Shown: positions 35,325 to 43,836 of the stretch, in pieces
Layout of the letters: every line of letters starts with the position of its first letter
Position numbering within the stretch: position 1 is the first letter of the stretch
DNA from: Betaproteobacteria bacterium
GTDB lineage: Bacteria; Pseudomonadota; Gammaproteobacteria; Burkholderiales; SG8-41
Length of the DNA stretch: 51,605 bases
Direction of reading: 5' to 3'
Assembly (NCBI GenBank): GCA_947476215.1
Contig: CANJQI010000011.1
Span: 1 to 51,605 of the forward strand
Program-made: the position numbers and the translations under genes
Notes under the pieces: model-generated
Told to the model about the DNA's origin: nothing
Database searches by the model: none
Seen by the model: only the letters and a program-made list of their open reading frames with translations

Positions 35325-36059
35325 TTAGTCAAGCCGCGCGACGCGGTCGCGCAACTGCAGCGCCAGTTCGATGGGCCCCATCAGTGCCGGCGCCGCTTTG
35401 CCGGGAGGCAACTGGCGCTGCTCGCGTGCCACGGAAACTTCCTGCAGCGCGGCGCTCAAATGCGCGTCGTTCATTTTCGAGACCAGTTTCTCCAGCGTTT
35501 CTTTCGGTGCGAGCGCGGGCTCGCCCTCGAGCTTGAGCAGCGAAGCGGCGCTTGAGCGCAGCGGGCCCGCGGCATCCGCGATCAGAAGCGCGAGTTGCTC
35601 CTCGCGCAGGCTCAGCATCACATAGCGCTCGCGCAGCCGCAACTGCAGATTGAGCAGCACCTGTTTCAGACGTTTGATGAGCGCGTTGCGTGGCAGGTTG
35701 AGGTTGGCGAACGGGTCGCTGCCGTAGAGGATGCGATGGCGCGCCAGGAGGTCCGCGAACTTGACGGCAAACGCTTCCATCGCCGCAGCCACTTCCGACT
35801 CAAGCAGGAACATGGCATTCATCTGCACTGTGGCATGCGCCAGCCGTAGCGGCCCGCGCAAGCGGTCGGCCTCGGCTTGCCCGAAGCGCTTCACCACCAG
35901 CAGCATGTTGACGTCTGACGTGGCTCGCAGCCGTCCTTCGGCGGCCGAGCCGTATATCACTACAGCGACGAGATCGGCTTCGAACGCAGCCTTGGCCGCT
36001 TCCACAAAGGCATCGATGCTGCGGCCGACTTGCGCCGGCAGTTCGCTTATGTTTGTCAT
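35325..36059 (-). CDS. Nucleotidyltransferase-fold protein
   Basis: With the ATG at 36059 (GGAG 6-9 nt upstream) the protein has 244 residues. It has V-V-I-Y-G-S-A-A-E-G-R-L-R-A-T-S-D-V-N near residue 40, the G-S-x(n)-D-x-D signature of the DNA polymerase beta-type nucleotidyltransferase fold, with the second Asp replaced by Asn. A helical C-terminal part follows. It may be a degenerate antitoxin- or adapter-like member rather than an active transferase. It is the first gene of the minus-strand operon, 18 nt upstream of the TIGR04222 gene. Confidence 0.72.
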   Translation of the reverse strand: MTNISELPAQVGRSIDAFVEAAKAAFEADLVAVVIYGSAAEGRLRATSDVNMLLVVKRFGQAEADRLRGPLRLAHATVQMNAMFLLESEVAAAMEAFAVKFADLLARHRILYGSDPFANLNLPRNALIKRLKQVLLNLQLRLRERYVMLSLREEQLALLIADAAGPLRSSAASLLKLEGEPALAPKETLEKLVSKMNDAHLSAALQEVSVAREQRQLPPGKAAPALMGPIELALQLRDRVARLD

Positions 36060-36293
36060 GACTATCGCTCCTATTGGCTGCACTTGCCTTCCACGCTGCC
36101 GCGCGGACTTGTTCGATTATCCTGGCGGGCAGTTACGAGGGATGGAGCTGCATCCCCGCTTCCCGCATGAGTTTGCCGAAACTTTCGAAGTCCATTTTCT
36201 TGCGGTATCGTGTTTCGTCGAGCCGACGAGTATTGCCGTGTCATGGTGGCGGATCGTCGCATCATCGCACCGCGATGCAGGGTAAGGAGGATC

Positions 36294-36322
36294 CGACGGA
36301 AGCGGTCCGCCGATGCTATAAT
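36294..36322 (+). promoter_or_regulatory. Probable sigma-70 promoter of ppiD
   Basis: A perfect TATAAT at 36317-36322 lies 28 nt before the ppiD ATG. The -35 region around 36294-36299 (CGACGG) matches the consensus poorly. The rest of the 36060-36349 gap shows no gene. Confidence 0.5.
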
Positions 36323-36349
36323 TAGCACTGATAATTCGTGTCTTAAAAC

Positions 36350-38245
36350 ATGTTTAATTTAATTGAAAACCACAAGAAACTGATACAGATCGTACTGGCG
36401 ATTATCTTTCTGCCATTTGCGTTTTTCGGTGTGGATTCTTATTTTCGTACCGGCGACACCAGCGACAACGTTGCCACGGTGGACGGGCAGCCCATCAGCC
36501 GGCAGGAATTTACGAAAGCGTTGCAGGAGCGCCAGACCGAGCTGCAGCGCATGGTGGGCGATCGTTTTGATCCGGCATTGCTCGATAATCCGGAAATACG
36601 ATTTTCCATACTCGAGGGGATAGTCCGCCAGCGCCTGCTGGTGAATCAGGCACTGCGCAATCGTGTGTTGGTGTCGGATCAGCAGTTGCAGGAACTGATC
36701 GGCGATCAGCCTGCTTTCCAGGAGAACGGCAAGTTTTCGCACACCCAGTATGAAGGGGTGCTGCAGCGGCAGAACATGACTCCTGTCATGTTCGAGAACA
36801 GCGTGCGCCGTGATCTGATGGTCGGTCGCCTGAGCGATGCTTACCGCGCTACGGCTATGGTGCCTGTTTCAACGGTAGATTGGCTGTTGCGCATAAATGC
36901 CCAGCAGCGGGAAGTGAGCCAAAGCGTGCTGGAGCCGGAAAAATTTCTTTCGCAGGTGAAGCTGGACGAAGGCGCACTGCGCCAATATTACGATGCGCAC
37001 CAGAACGATTTCCAGGTTCCGGAGCAGGCACGCCTTGAGTATCTGGTGCTGTCCCTGGACAGTCTGGCTGCGCAGACGGAAATTGCCGCAGGTGAGGTCA
37101 AGCAGTTTTACGAGCAGAACCTGAAGCGCTATGCGCAGGGCGAGGAGCGTCAGGCGAGCCACATCCTGATCGCCGTCGATGCCAAGGCGAGTGCACAGGA
37201 GAAACAGGCTGCGCGTGAAAAGGCGGAGCAGCTGCTCAAAAAAATACGCCAGAATCCTGCCAGTTTCGCCGATCTCGCAAAGAAGAGTTCGCAGGATCCT
37301 GGCTCGGCCGAGAAGGGGGGCGACTTGGGTTACTTCCCGCGTGGTGCCATGGTCCAACCTTTTGATGACGCTGTGTTTCAAATGAAATCAGGGGAACTGG
37401 CCGGACCCGTCGAGTCTCCTTTTGGATACCATATCATCCGGCTCGCGGGCATCAAGGGGCGCGGTCTGGATGACGTCAAGCAGGAAGTTGAGCGCGATCT
37501 ACGCCGTCAGAAGGCGGGCAAGCAATTTTCGGAGCTCGGTGAACAATTCAGGGAACTGGTTTTTGTGCAGGGCGACAGCCTCAAGCCGGCAAGCGAAGCG
37601 CTGAAACTGAGTCTCCAGACCAGTGGCTGGGTGAGTCGCGACGGCAAGGGCAATGTCAAACTGCTCAATCATCCGAAGTTGATGCAGGCGGTGTTTTCGG
37701 ACGATGTCGCGCGCAACAAGCGTAATTCCGAAATCGTGGATGTCGGCGACAATACGCTGGTGTCGGCCCGTGTTGTGGAATACAAGGCGCCCAGCGTAAG
37801 GCCTTTTGACGAGGTCAGCGCGGAGATACGCAAACGCCTGACCACGGAGCAGGCGGTACAGCTGGCGGCGAAACATGGGCGCGAATTTTTGACTAAGCTC
37901 AAACAGGGCGCCGAGGTGTCGGGTTTGACGTGGAGCGCCAGCAAGCTTGTCAGCCGCGAAAAGGCCGAGGGATACACGGGCGGGGTGCTGACCAAAGTAT
38001 TCAAGGCCGATGTGACGGCGCTGCCTGCCTATTCAGGTGTCGAAAATTCACAGGGCGGTTTCGTGCTGTTACGTGTGTCGCGTGTGGTGAACCACGATAC
38101 CGTGGATGTCGCAAAACGCAAAGCGGTTATCGAGGAACTGCAGCGGATGCTGGGACAGGAAGAGCTGACCGCGTATATCGCAAGCCTGAAGCTCAAGACC
38201 GAAGTAAAGGTCCGGCAGGACAGGCTGGAAAGCAAACAGCAATAG
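36350..38245 (+). CDS. ppiD: Peptidyl-prolyl isomerase PpiD (SurA/PpiD family)
   Basis: The 631-residue protein is anchored by one N-terminal membrane helix (I-Q-I-V-L-A-I-I-F-L-P-F-A-F-F-G-V) and has a SurA-N-like chaperone region (about 35-150). A parvulin domain (about 265-360) contains A-S-H-I-L-I-A-V-D, F-A-D-L-A-K-K-S-S-Q-D-P-G-S and G-Y-H-I-I-R-L. It lies in the periplasm at the Sec translocon, where PpiD helps folding of exported proteins. The length is normal for the family. It is convergent with fabI. Confidence 0.93.
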   Translation: MFNLIENHKKLIQIVLAIIFLPFAFFGVDSYFRTGDTSDNVATVDGQPISRQEFTKALQERQTELQRMVGDRFDPALLDNPEIRFSILEGIVRQRLLVNQALRNRVLVSDQQLQELIGDQPAFQENGKFSHTQYEGVLQRQNMTPVMFENSVRRDLMVGRLSDAYRATAMVPVSTVDWLLRINAQQREVSQSVLEPEKFLSQVKLDEGALRQYYDAHQNDFQVPEQARLEYLVLSLDSLAAQTEIAAGEVKQFYEQNLKRYAQGEERQASHILIAVDAKASAQEKQAAREKAEQLLKKIRQNPASFADLAKKSSQDPGSAEKGGDLGYFPRGAMVQPFDDAVFQMKSGELAGPVESPFGYHIIRLAGIKGRGLDDVKQEVERDLRRQKAGKQFSELGEQFRELVFVQGDSLKPASEALKLSLQTSGWVSRDGKGNVKLLNHPKLMQAVFSDDVARNKRNSEIVDVGDNTLVSARVVEYKAPSVRPFDEVSAEIRKRLTTEQAVQLAAKHGREFLTKLKQGAEVSGLTWSASKLVSREKAEGYTGGVLTKVFKADVTALPAYSGVENSQGGFVLLRVSRVVNHDTVDVAKRKAVIEELQRMLGQEELTAYIASLKLKTEVKVRQDRLESKQQ

Positions 38246-38285
38246 TCACGGGGCAGGGCGCCGGCGCTGCAGGCAGCGGGGCGCG

Positions 38286-39071
38286 TTATTCCAAGGTGCC
38301 GAGCGCGGTTGTGTTGAAACCGCCGTCTACGTACAGGATTTCTCCGGTAATTCCCGCGGCCAGATTCGAAAGCAGGAATGCGGCCGTGTTTCCGACGTCT
38401 TCTATGGTCGTGTTGCGGCGCAGCGGCGCGTGCTGCGCATGGTAGCCTAGCAGTTTGCTGAAGCTCGCGATCCCGGAGGCGGCCAGGGTTTTGATCGGGC
38501 CGGCGGATATTCCGTTGACACGAATCCCACGCGGACCGAGGTCTTGCGCGAGATACCGGACGTTGGCCTCAAGGCTCGCCTTGGCAAGGCCCATGACATT
38601 GTAGTGCGGTATTGCGCGCACGGCGCCCAGATAGGAGAGTGTCAGCAGCGCCGCGGGCCGTCCTTCCATCATAGTCAAGCCGGCCTTGGCGAGCGCTGCG
38701 AAACTGTAGGAACTCACGTCGTGCGCGACACGGAATGCCTCGCGCGTCAAACCGTCCAGATACGCGCCCACCAGGGCTTCGCGCGGCGCGTAAGCAATCG
38801 AATGCACGATACCGTCCAGCCCGTCCCAGCTCGTTTTCAGATCGCTGAATAGTTTGCTGATTTCCTCGTCGCTTGCGACGTCGCACGGAAATACGAGTTC
38901 GCTGCCGAATTCGCCCGCCAGCTTCAGCACGCGGTCCTTGACGCCCTCGCCTTGATAGGTAAACGCAAGTTGCGCGCCTTCGCGCTGCAGCGCCCTGGCG
39001 ATGCCGTAGGCGATGGAGCGGTTGCTGAGCAAGCCGGTAACGAGGTATCGCTTATCCTGAAGAAATCCCAT
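38286..39071 (-). CDS. fabI: Enoyl-[acyl-carrier-protein] reductase (NADH) FabI
   Basis: The 261-residue short-chain dehydrogenase-like reductase catalyses the last step of fatty acid elongation. Diagnostic features are [13 protein letters not shown] (NAD binding), F-P-C-D-V-A-S-D, and the catalytic pair Tyr-x6-Lys in H-Y-N-V-M-G-L-A-K, with [10 protein letters not shown] before it. This is the FabI Y-x6-K spacing, not the FabV or FabL type. It is the target type of triclosan. It is divergent from the ABC transporter operon. Confidence 0.95.
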   Translation of the reverse strand: MGFLQDKRYLVTGLLSNRSIAYGIARALQREGAQLAFTYQGEGVKDRVLKLAGEFGSELVFPCDVASDEEISKLFSDLKTSWDGLDGIVHSIAYAPREALVGAYLDGLTREAFRVAHDVSSYSFAALAKAGLTMMEGRPAALLTLSYLGAVRAIPHYNVMGLAKASLEANVRYLAQDLGPRGIRVNGISAGPIKTLAASGIASFSKLLGYHAQHAPLRRNTTIEDVGNTAAFLLSNLAAGITGEILYVDGGFNTTALGTLE

Positions 39072-39167
39072 GGACAGACTTTCGGTGTGATCTATGCAAT
39101 CGCGCGATTATATCGTAAGCGTCCCGGGTTTCCTCCCGGAGCCGGATTACGCTACACTTTGCGCCAG

Positions 39168-41339
39168 ATGATCGCGCACTCGTACCGCTTAGTGGTGTTG
39201 TTGTCGCTTCTACTGATTGCCGGATGCGGCTCGCCATGGAACAACCCTTATCCGGCATCCGATGCCAAGGGGAATATCCTGTATTCGGCATTCGCCGAAC
39301 GCCCCAAACATCTCGATCCGGTGCAGTCCTACAGCTCAAACGAGATCACTTTTACCGCGCAGATTTACGAGCCGCCACTGCAATATCATTATCTGAAGCG
39401 CCCGCACACGCTGATCCCGTGCAGCGCGGCAGAGATGCCGCAGGCGCGTTACTACGACGCACACGACCGGCCCCTGCCGGCAAATGCCGCCGTCACGGCC
39501 GTCGCGTATACAGTCTATGAGATTAAGATCAAGCGTGGCGTCAAGTATCAGCCGCATCCGGCATTCGCGCGCAATGCCAGGGGCGGATATGTCTACGAAA
39601 ACCTGGCGTCACGCGATCTGGCCGACAAGAACACACTTGCGGATTTTCGCGAACAAGGCACGCGTGAACTAAACGCACGCGACTTCGAGTATCAGATCAA
39701 GCGCCTAGCACACCCGCGCCTGCATTCACCCATACTCGGCTTGATGAGCGACTACATCGTGGGTCTTAAGGAATACGCCGATGCCCTCAAGAAGGTAAAC
39801 GAAGGGCTGGCCAAGGCCGGCAATGGCGAAGCGTGGATAGACCTGCGGAAGTATCCGCTCGGTGGCGTTGAAGTTGTGGATGACCATACGTATCGCATCA
39901 AGATCAAGGGTGCCTACCCGCAGTTCCTGTACTGGCTGGCCATGCCGTTTTTCGCACCGGTGCCGGCGGAAGTCGACCGCTTCCATGGCGAGCCGGGCAT
40001 GGCCGCCAAGAATTTGACGCTCGACTGGTACCCGGTGGGAACGGGCCCCTATATGCTGACCGAGAACAATCCGAATCGGGTCATGGTGCTCGAGCGCAAT
40101 CCCAATTTTCACGGCGAATCCTTTCCTTCCGATGGTGAGCCTGCCGATGCCGCGTCCGGATTGCTCGCCGATGCAGGTAAGCCATTGCCGTTCATCGACA
40201 AAGTGGTGTTTACCCTTGAGAAGGAGAGTATTCCCCGCTGGAACAAGTTTTTGCAGGGTTATTACGATGCGTCCGGCATAGCGTCCGACACGTTCGACCA
40301 GGCAGTGCGCATGGGGGGGGAAGGCGAGGCGGTGGTTACCGATGTCATGCGCAAGCAGGGAATACGGCTCACGACATCGGTGGCGGTATCCACGTTCTAC
40401 ATGGGTTTCAACATGCTCGACGCGGTGGTCGGCGGCAACAGCGAGCGGGCGCGCAAGCTGCGCCAGGCGATTTCCGTGGTGGTCGACTATGAGGAATTTC
40501 TGTCCATATTCCAGAATGGCCGCGGCATACCCGCGCAAAGTCCGTTGGCGCCGGGAATCTTTGGATTTCGAGATGGCAAGGCGGGTATCAATGCGGTGGT
40601 TTATGACTGGGGTGCCGGCGGTCCAAGGCGCAAGCCGGTCGAGGTTGCGAAAAAACTGTTGGCGGAAGCGGGTTATCCGAACGGCATCGATTCCAGGACA
40701 GGCGCGCCACTAGTTTTGTACTTCGACGTTACCGCGCGGGGCGCCGAGGCCAAGTCGATGTTGGAGTGGTACCAAAAGCAGTTTGAGAAGATTAATATTC
40801 AGCTCCAGTTGCGACCGACGGATTACAACCGTTTTCAGGACAAGATTCGCAAAGGCAATGCGCAGATATTCGAATGGGGCTGGCACGCCGACTATCCGGA
40901 TCCCGAGAATTTTCTGTTCCTGCTCCATGGGCCGCAAAGCAAGGTCGCCAGCCAGGGTGAGAACGCAGCGAACTACGCAAATCCGGAATTCGATCGTTTA
41001 TTTGAACGCATGAAGAACATGCAGAATTCACCGGAGCGACAGGCCATCATCGACCACATGTTGGCGATATTGCAGGCGGACGCACCGTGGCTGTGGGGGT
41101 ATCACCCCAAGGATTACGCGCTTTACCATGCATGGTATGCGAACGTGAAGCCCAACAAGATCGCCTATAACACGCTCAAGTATCACCGCATAGACCAGGC
41201 ATTGCGCAATCAGATGCGTAACGACTGGAACCAGCCGCTGTGGTGGCCTCTGCCTTTGATGGGTTTGCTCATCGCCATGGCGGCTTTGCCGGCGGTATTG
41301 ACGTGGCGGCGGCGGGAACGCGGGACGGCAAGAGCATGA
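39168..41339 (+). CDS. ABC transporter solute-binding lipoprotein (OppA/DppA family)
   Basis: The start is ATG 39168, giving 723 residues with lipobox L-L-I-A-G-C (Cys20). The frame extends upstream to 38952 but that part lies opposite fabI and is not secretory. It is a family 5 peptide/nickel-type binding protein (L-D-P-V-Q-S-Y-S-S-N-E, G-T-G-P-Y-M-L, and F-E-W-G-W-H-A-D-Y-P-D-P near the end). At 723 residues it is longer than OppA (about 540), with insertions in the N-terminal lobe. A hydrophobic C-terminal helix (L-P-L-M-G-L-L-I-A-M-A-A) is unusual for a lipoprotein. It is first in a four-gene operon with ATGA overlap to the permease. Confidence 0.88.
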   Translation: MIAHSYRLVVLLSLLLIAGCGSPWNNPYPASDAKGNILYSAFAERPKHLDPVQSYSSNEITFTAQIYEPPLQYHYLKRPHTLIPCSAAEMPQARYYDAHDRPLPANAAVTAVAYTVYEIKIKRGVKYQPHPAFARNARGGYVYENLASRDLADKNTLADFREQGTRELNARDFEYQIKRLAHPRLHSPILGLMSDYIVGLKEYADALKKVNEGLAKAGNGEAWIDLRKYPLGGVEVVDDHTYRIKIKGAYPQFLYWLAMPFFAPVPAEVDRFHGEPGMAAKNLTLDWYPVGTGPYMLTENNPNRVMVLERNPNFHGESFPSDGEPADAASGLLADAGKPLPFIDKVVFTLEKESIPRWNKFLQGYYDASGIASDTFDQAVRMGGEGEAVVTDVMRKQGIRLTTSVAVSTFYMGFNMLDAVVGGNSERARKLRQAISVVVDYEEFLSIFQNGRGIPAQSPLAPGIFGFRDGKAGINAVVYDWGAGGPRRKPVEVAKKLLAEAGYPNGIDSRTGAPLVLYFDVTARGAEAKSMLEWYQKQFEKINIQLQLRPTDYNRFQDKIRKGNAQIFEWGWHADYPDPENFLFLLHGPQSKVASQGENAANYANPEFDRLFERMKNMQNSPERQAIIDHMLAILQADAPWLWGYHPKDYALYHAWYANVKPNKIAYNTLKYHRIDQALRNQMRNDWNQPLWWPLPLMGLLIAMAALPAVLTWRRRERGTARA

Positions 41340-42313
41340 TCCGCTACATCATCCGGCGTATTCTGTATGCGATTCCGATCCTGCTCGGCGTCAACATCAT
41401 TACTTTCGCATTGTTTTTCCTGGTCAATACGCCGGATGACATGGCGCGTATGCAATTGGGTGCCAAGCGCGTCACTCCCGACGCGATAGAGCGCTGGAAA
41501 CAGGAGCGTGGATACGACAAACCGTTGATATATAACGATAAAGAGAGTGGCATTGGCAGGATAGTGCAAACCGTGTTCTTCGATAAATCGTTGCGTATGT
41601 TCGCATTCGAATTCGGCCGCGCGGATGACGGCCGCGATATCGCGCGCGAAATTCGCATGCGCATGGGGCCCAGCCTCGCGGTGGCGGTGCCGGCATTTTT
41701 CGTGGGCCTGCTGATCTACCTCACGCTCGGTCTCGGATTCGCTTTCTTTCGCGCCACCTATGTCGATTTCTGGGGGGTGGTCGCATGCGTGGTCGCGATG
41801 TCCATTTCGAGCATGTTCTACATCATAGGCGGACAGTATGTGATTGGAAAACTGTGGAACCTGGTACCGGTCTCCGGCTTCAGCGGTGGGTTCGACGCGT
41901 GGCGCTTTGTGGTGCTGCCGGCCGCCATCGGCGTGCTTGGAAGTTTCGGCGCCAGCACACGACTCTACAGAACTTTTTTCCTGGAAGAGATCGGCCGCGA
42001 CTATGTGCGCACCGCGCGTGCCAAGGGCCTGTCCGAAGTCGCCATTCTGTTCCGGCACGTGCTGAAGAATGCGATGATCCCCATACTCACCGGGGTCGTC
42101 GTCGCCATTCCGTTCCTGTTTATCGGCGGACTCATCACTGAGTCGTTTTTCGGCATTCCCGGACTGGGCAGCTACACCATAGACGCGATCAATTCGCAGG
42201 ACTTCGCGGTGGTGCGCTCCATGGTGTTCATCGGATCGCTCCTCTATGTCGCCGGGCTGCTGCTCACCGATATCTCGTATACGCTGGTCGATCCGCGTGT
42301 GAGGTTGTCCTGA
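41336..42313 (+). CDS. ABC transporter permease, DppB/OppB type
   Basis: The 325-residue membrane protein starts at ATG 41336, overlapping the upstream stop, with R-Y-I-I-R-R-I-L-Y-A-I-P-I-L-L-G-V typical of DppB. It has about six membrane helices. The EAA loop reads D-Y-V-R-T-A-R-A-K-G-L-S-E, the contact site for the ATPase. It is translationally coupled to the next permease (TGATG). Confidence 0.9.
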   Translation: MIRYIIRRILYAIPILLGVNIITFALFFLVNTPDDMARMQLGAKRVTPDAIERWKQERGYDKPLIYNDKESGIGRIVQTVFFDKSLRMFAFEFGRADDGRDIAREIRMRMGPSLAVAVPAFFVGLLIYLTLGLGFAFFRATYVDFWGVVACVVAMSISSMFYIIGGQYVIGKLWNLVPVSGFSGGFDAWRFVVLPAAIGVLGSFGASTRLYRTFFLEEIGRDYVRTARAKGLSEVAILFRHVLKNAMIPILTGVVVAIPFLFIGGLITESFFGIPGLGSYTIDAINSQDFAVVRSMVFIGSLLYVAGLLLTDISYTLVDPRVRLS

Positions 42314-43773
42314 TGCCTTTCCAGATCGTGGTGCTGTGGACGGACTGGCTGGTTTACCTGCTGGCGCTGGTCATTGCATGCGCCGTCGTTTATGTGCGCG
42401 GGCGCGAGCATTTGCGCGCACCATGGCGGCGCGTCGTGCAATCGCGCAGCGGCATGGTGGGGTTGACCATACTGGCGCTGTTTGTGGTCACCGGATTTTT
42501 GGACTGCCTGCATTTTCGTCCGCGCCTGGCGGCCACGGAACAGAGCACCACGGCGCGTTACTCGGTGGAAGTGTTGAGCGTGCTCGATCTCGCGCTGGAA
42601 CGCATACGCACCAATCGTGAGAAAACCTATTCCGCGCCGCTCGCCACGCATTTGTTTTCCAAGGAAACGATAGAGCGGCCCGACGGCACTCAGGTGCGCG
42701 ACTATCCGCGCCTTAAATACGGCGGCGCGAGCCTTCCGGACGAGGAAGGCGCATGGACAGTCAGCTTGCTGCACGCGGGCGTGGGCGGCGCTGCCTGCGG
42801 CACGGTGATATGGCTGCTGCTCGCTGCACTGATCGCCGCATGCATCGCGCAGTCCGGAGGGACGACGCTGGGACGCGCTTGGGAGCAGATATGGAGCGGC
42901 GGCAGCGACGTATCGTGGAAGGCGGTATTGATTACGGCGCTCGTATTCTGCGTGCTGGGTGGTATTGCCGTCGCGCTGGCGGCCGAATACCACGTGCTGG
43001 GAACCGACAAGGTGGGCCAGGACGTGCTCTACCAGACCCTCAAGAGCGTGCGCACCGCGCTCGTCATCGGAACGCTGACGACGCTCGTGATGCTGCCGTT
43101 CGCGTTGGCTCTGGGCATCGCGGCCGGCTATTTCGGCGGCTGGGTCGACGACACCATACAGTATGTCTACACCACGCTCAACTCGATACCGGGCGTGCTG
43201 CTGATTGCCGCTGCGGTGCTGATGATGCAGGTCTATATCGACGGTCATCCCGAACTTTTCCCGACCGCCGCGCAGCGCGCCGACTTGCGGCTGCTGTTCC
43301 TGTGCATCATTCTGGGTGTCACGAGCTGGACGGGACTGTGCCGGCTGTTGCGCGGCGAGACGCTGAAGCTTAAGGAACTCGAGTACATACAGGCTGCGCA
43401 TGCCTTCGGAGTGCGCCACCACCGTATCATCAGCCGGCATATCCTGCCTAACGTCATGTATTTAGTGTTGATTTCTGTGGTCATGGAGTTCAGCGGTCTG
43501 GTCCTGGCCGAAGCGGTGTTGTCGTACGTCGGTGTCGGTGTCGACCCGTCGATGAACAGTTTCGGCACCATGATCAACAACGCGCGGCTGGAGATGGCGC
43601 GCGACCCCATGGTGTGGTGGTCGCTGGCGGCGGCGTTTACCTTCATGGTCACGCTGGTGCTCGCCGCCAACCTCTTCGCTGATGCAGTGCGCGACGCATT
43701 CGATCCGCGCATAGGCATGATCAATCCGTTCGCCGCGAAGCAAAGACTCAAGCCGATCGGGAAGACCGCGTGA
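42313..43773 (+). CDS. ABC transporter permease, DppC/OppC type, enlarged
   Basis: At 486 residues this permease is well above the usual 290-320. An N-terminal part with two extra membrane helices (about 1-250) precedes the standard DppC core, which begins near G-T-D-K-V-G-Q-D-V-L. The EAA loop reads Y-I-Q-A-A-H-A-F-G-V-R-H-H-R-I-I-S-R-H-I-L-P. Long C-type permeases of this kind occur with long solute-binding lipoproteins, as here. Its ATG overlaps the DppB-type gene stop. Confidence 0.9.
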   Translation: MPFQIVVLWTDWLVYLLALVIACAVVYVRGREHLRAPWRRVVQSRSGMVGLTILALFVVTGFLDCLHFRPRLAATEQSTTARYSVEVLSVLDLALERIRTNREKTYSAPLATHLFSKETIERPDGTQVRDYPRLKYGGASLPDEEGAWTVSLLHAGVGGAACGTVIWLLLAALIAACIAQSGGTTLGRAWEQIWSGGSDVSWKAVLITALVFCVLGGIAVALAAEYHVLGTDKVGQDVLYQTLKSVRTALVIGTLTTLVMLPFALALGIAAGYFGGWVDDTIQYVYTTLNSIPGVLLIAAAVLMMQVYIDGHPELFPTAAQRADLRLLFLCIILGVTSWTGLCRLLRGETLKLKELEYIQAAHAFGVRHHRIISRHILPNVMYLVLISVVMEFSGLVLAEAVLSYVGVGVDPSMNSFGTMINNARLEMARDPMVWWSLAAAFTFMVTLVLAANLFADAVRDAFDPRIGMINPFAAKQRLKPIGKTA

Positions 43774-43836
43774 TGGACTTTGCGACCGGCGCTGGAAGAA
43801 CTTGCGCGTGCTTTATTCGGGAAGACAGGCACTGAC

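Noticed and set aside
42244-43440. 398-codon minus-strand open frame
   Set aside because: Antisense shadow of the C-type permease; Gln/His/Arg-rich with no domain.
43773-43836. Short ORF between the C-type permease and the ATPase gene
   Set aside because: ATG 43773 gives only about 20 codons without family similarity; this is more likely leader sequence of the ATPase gene.
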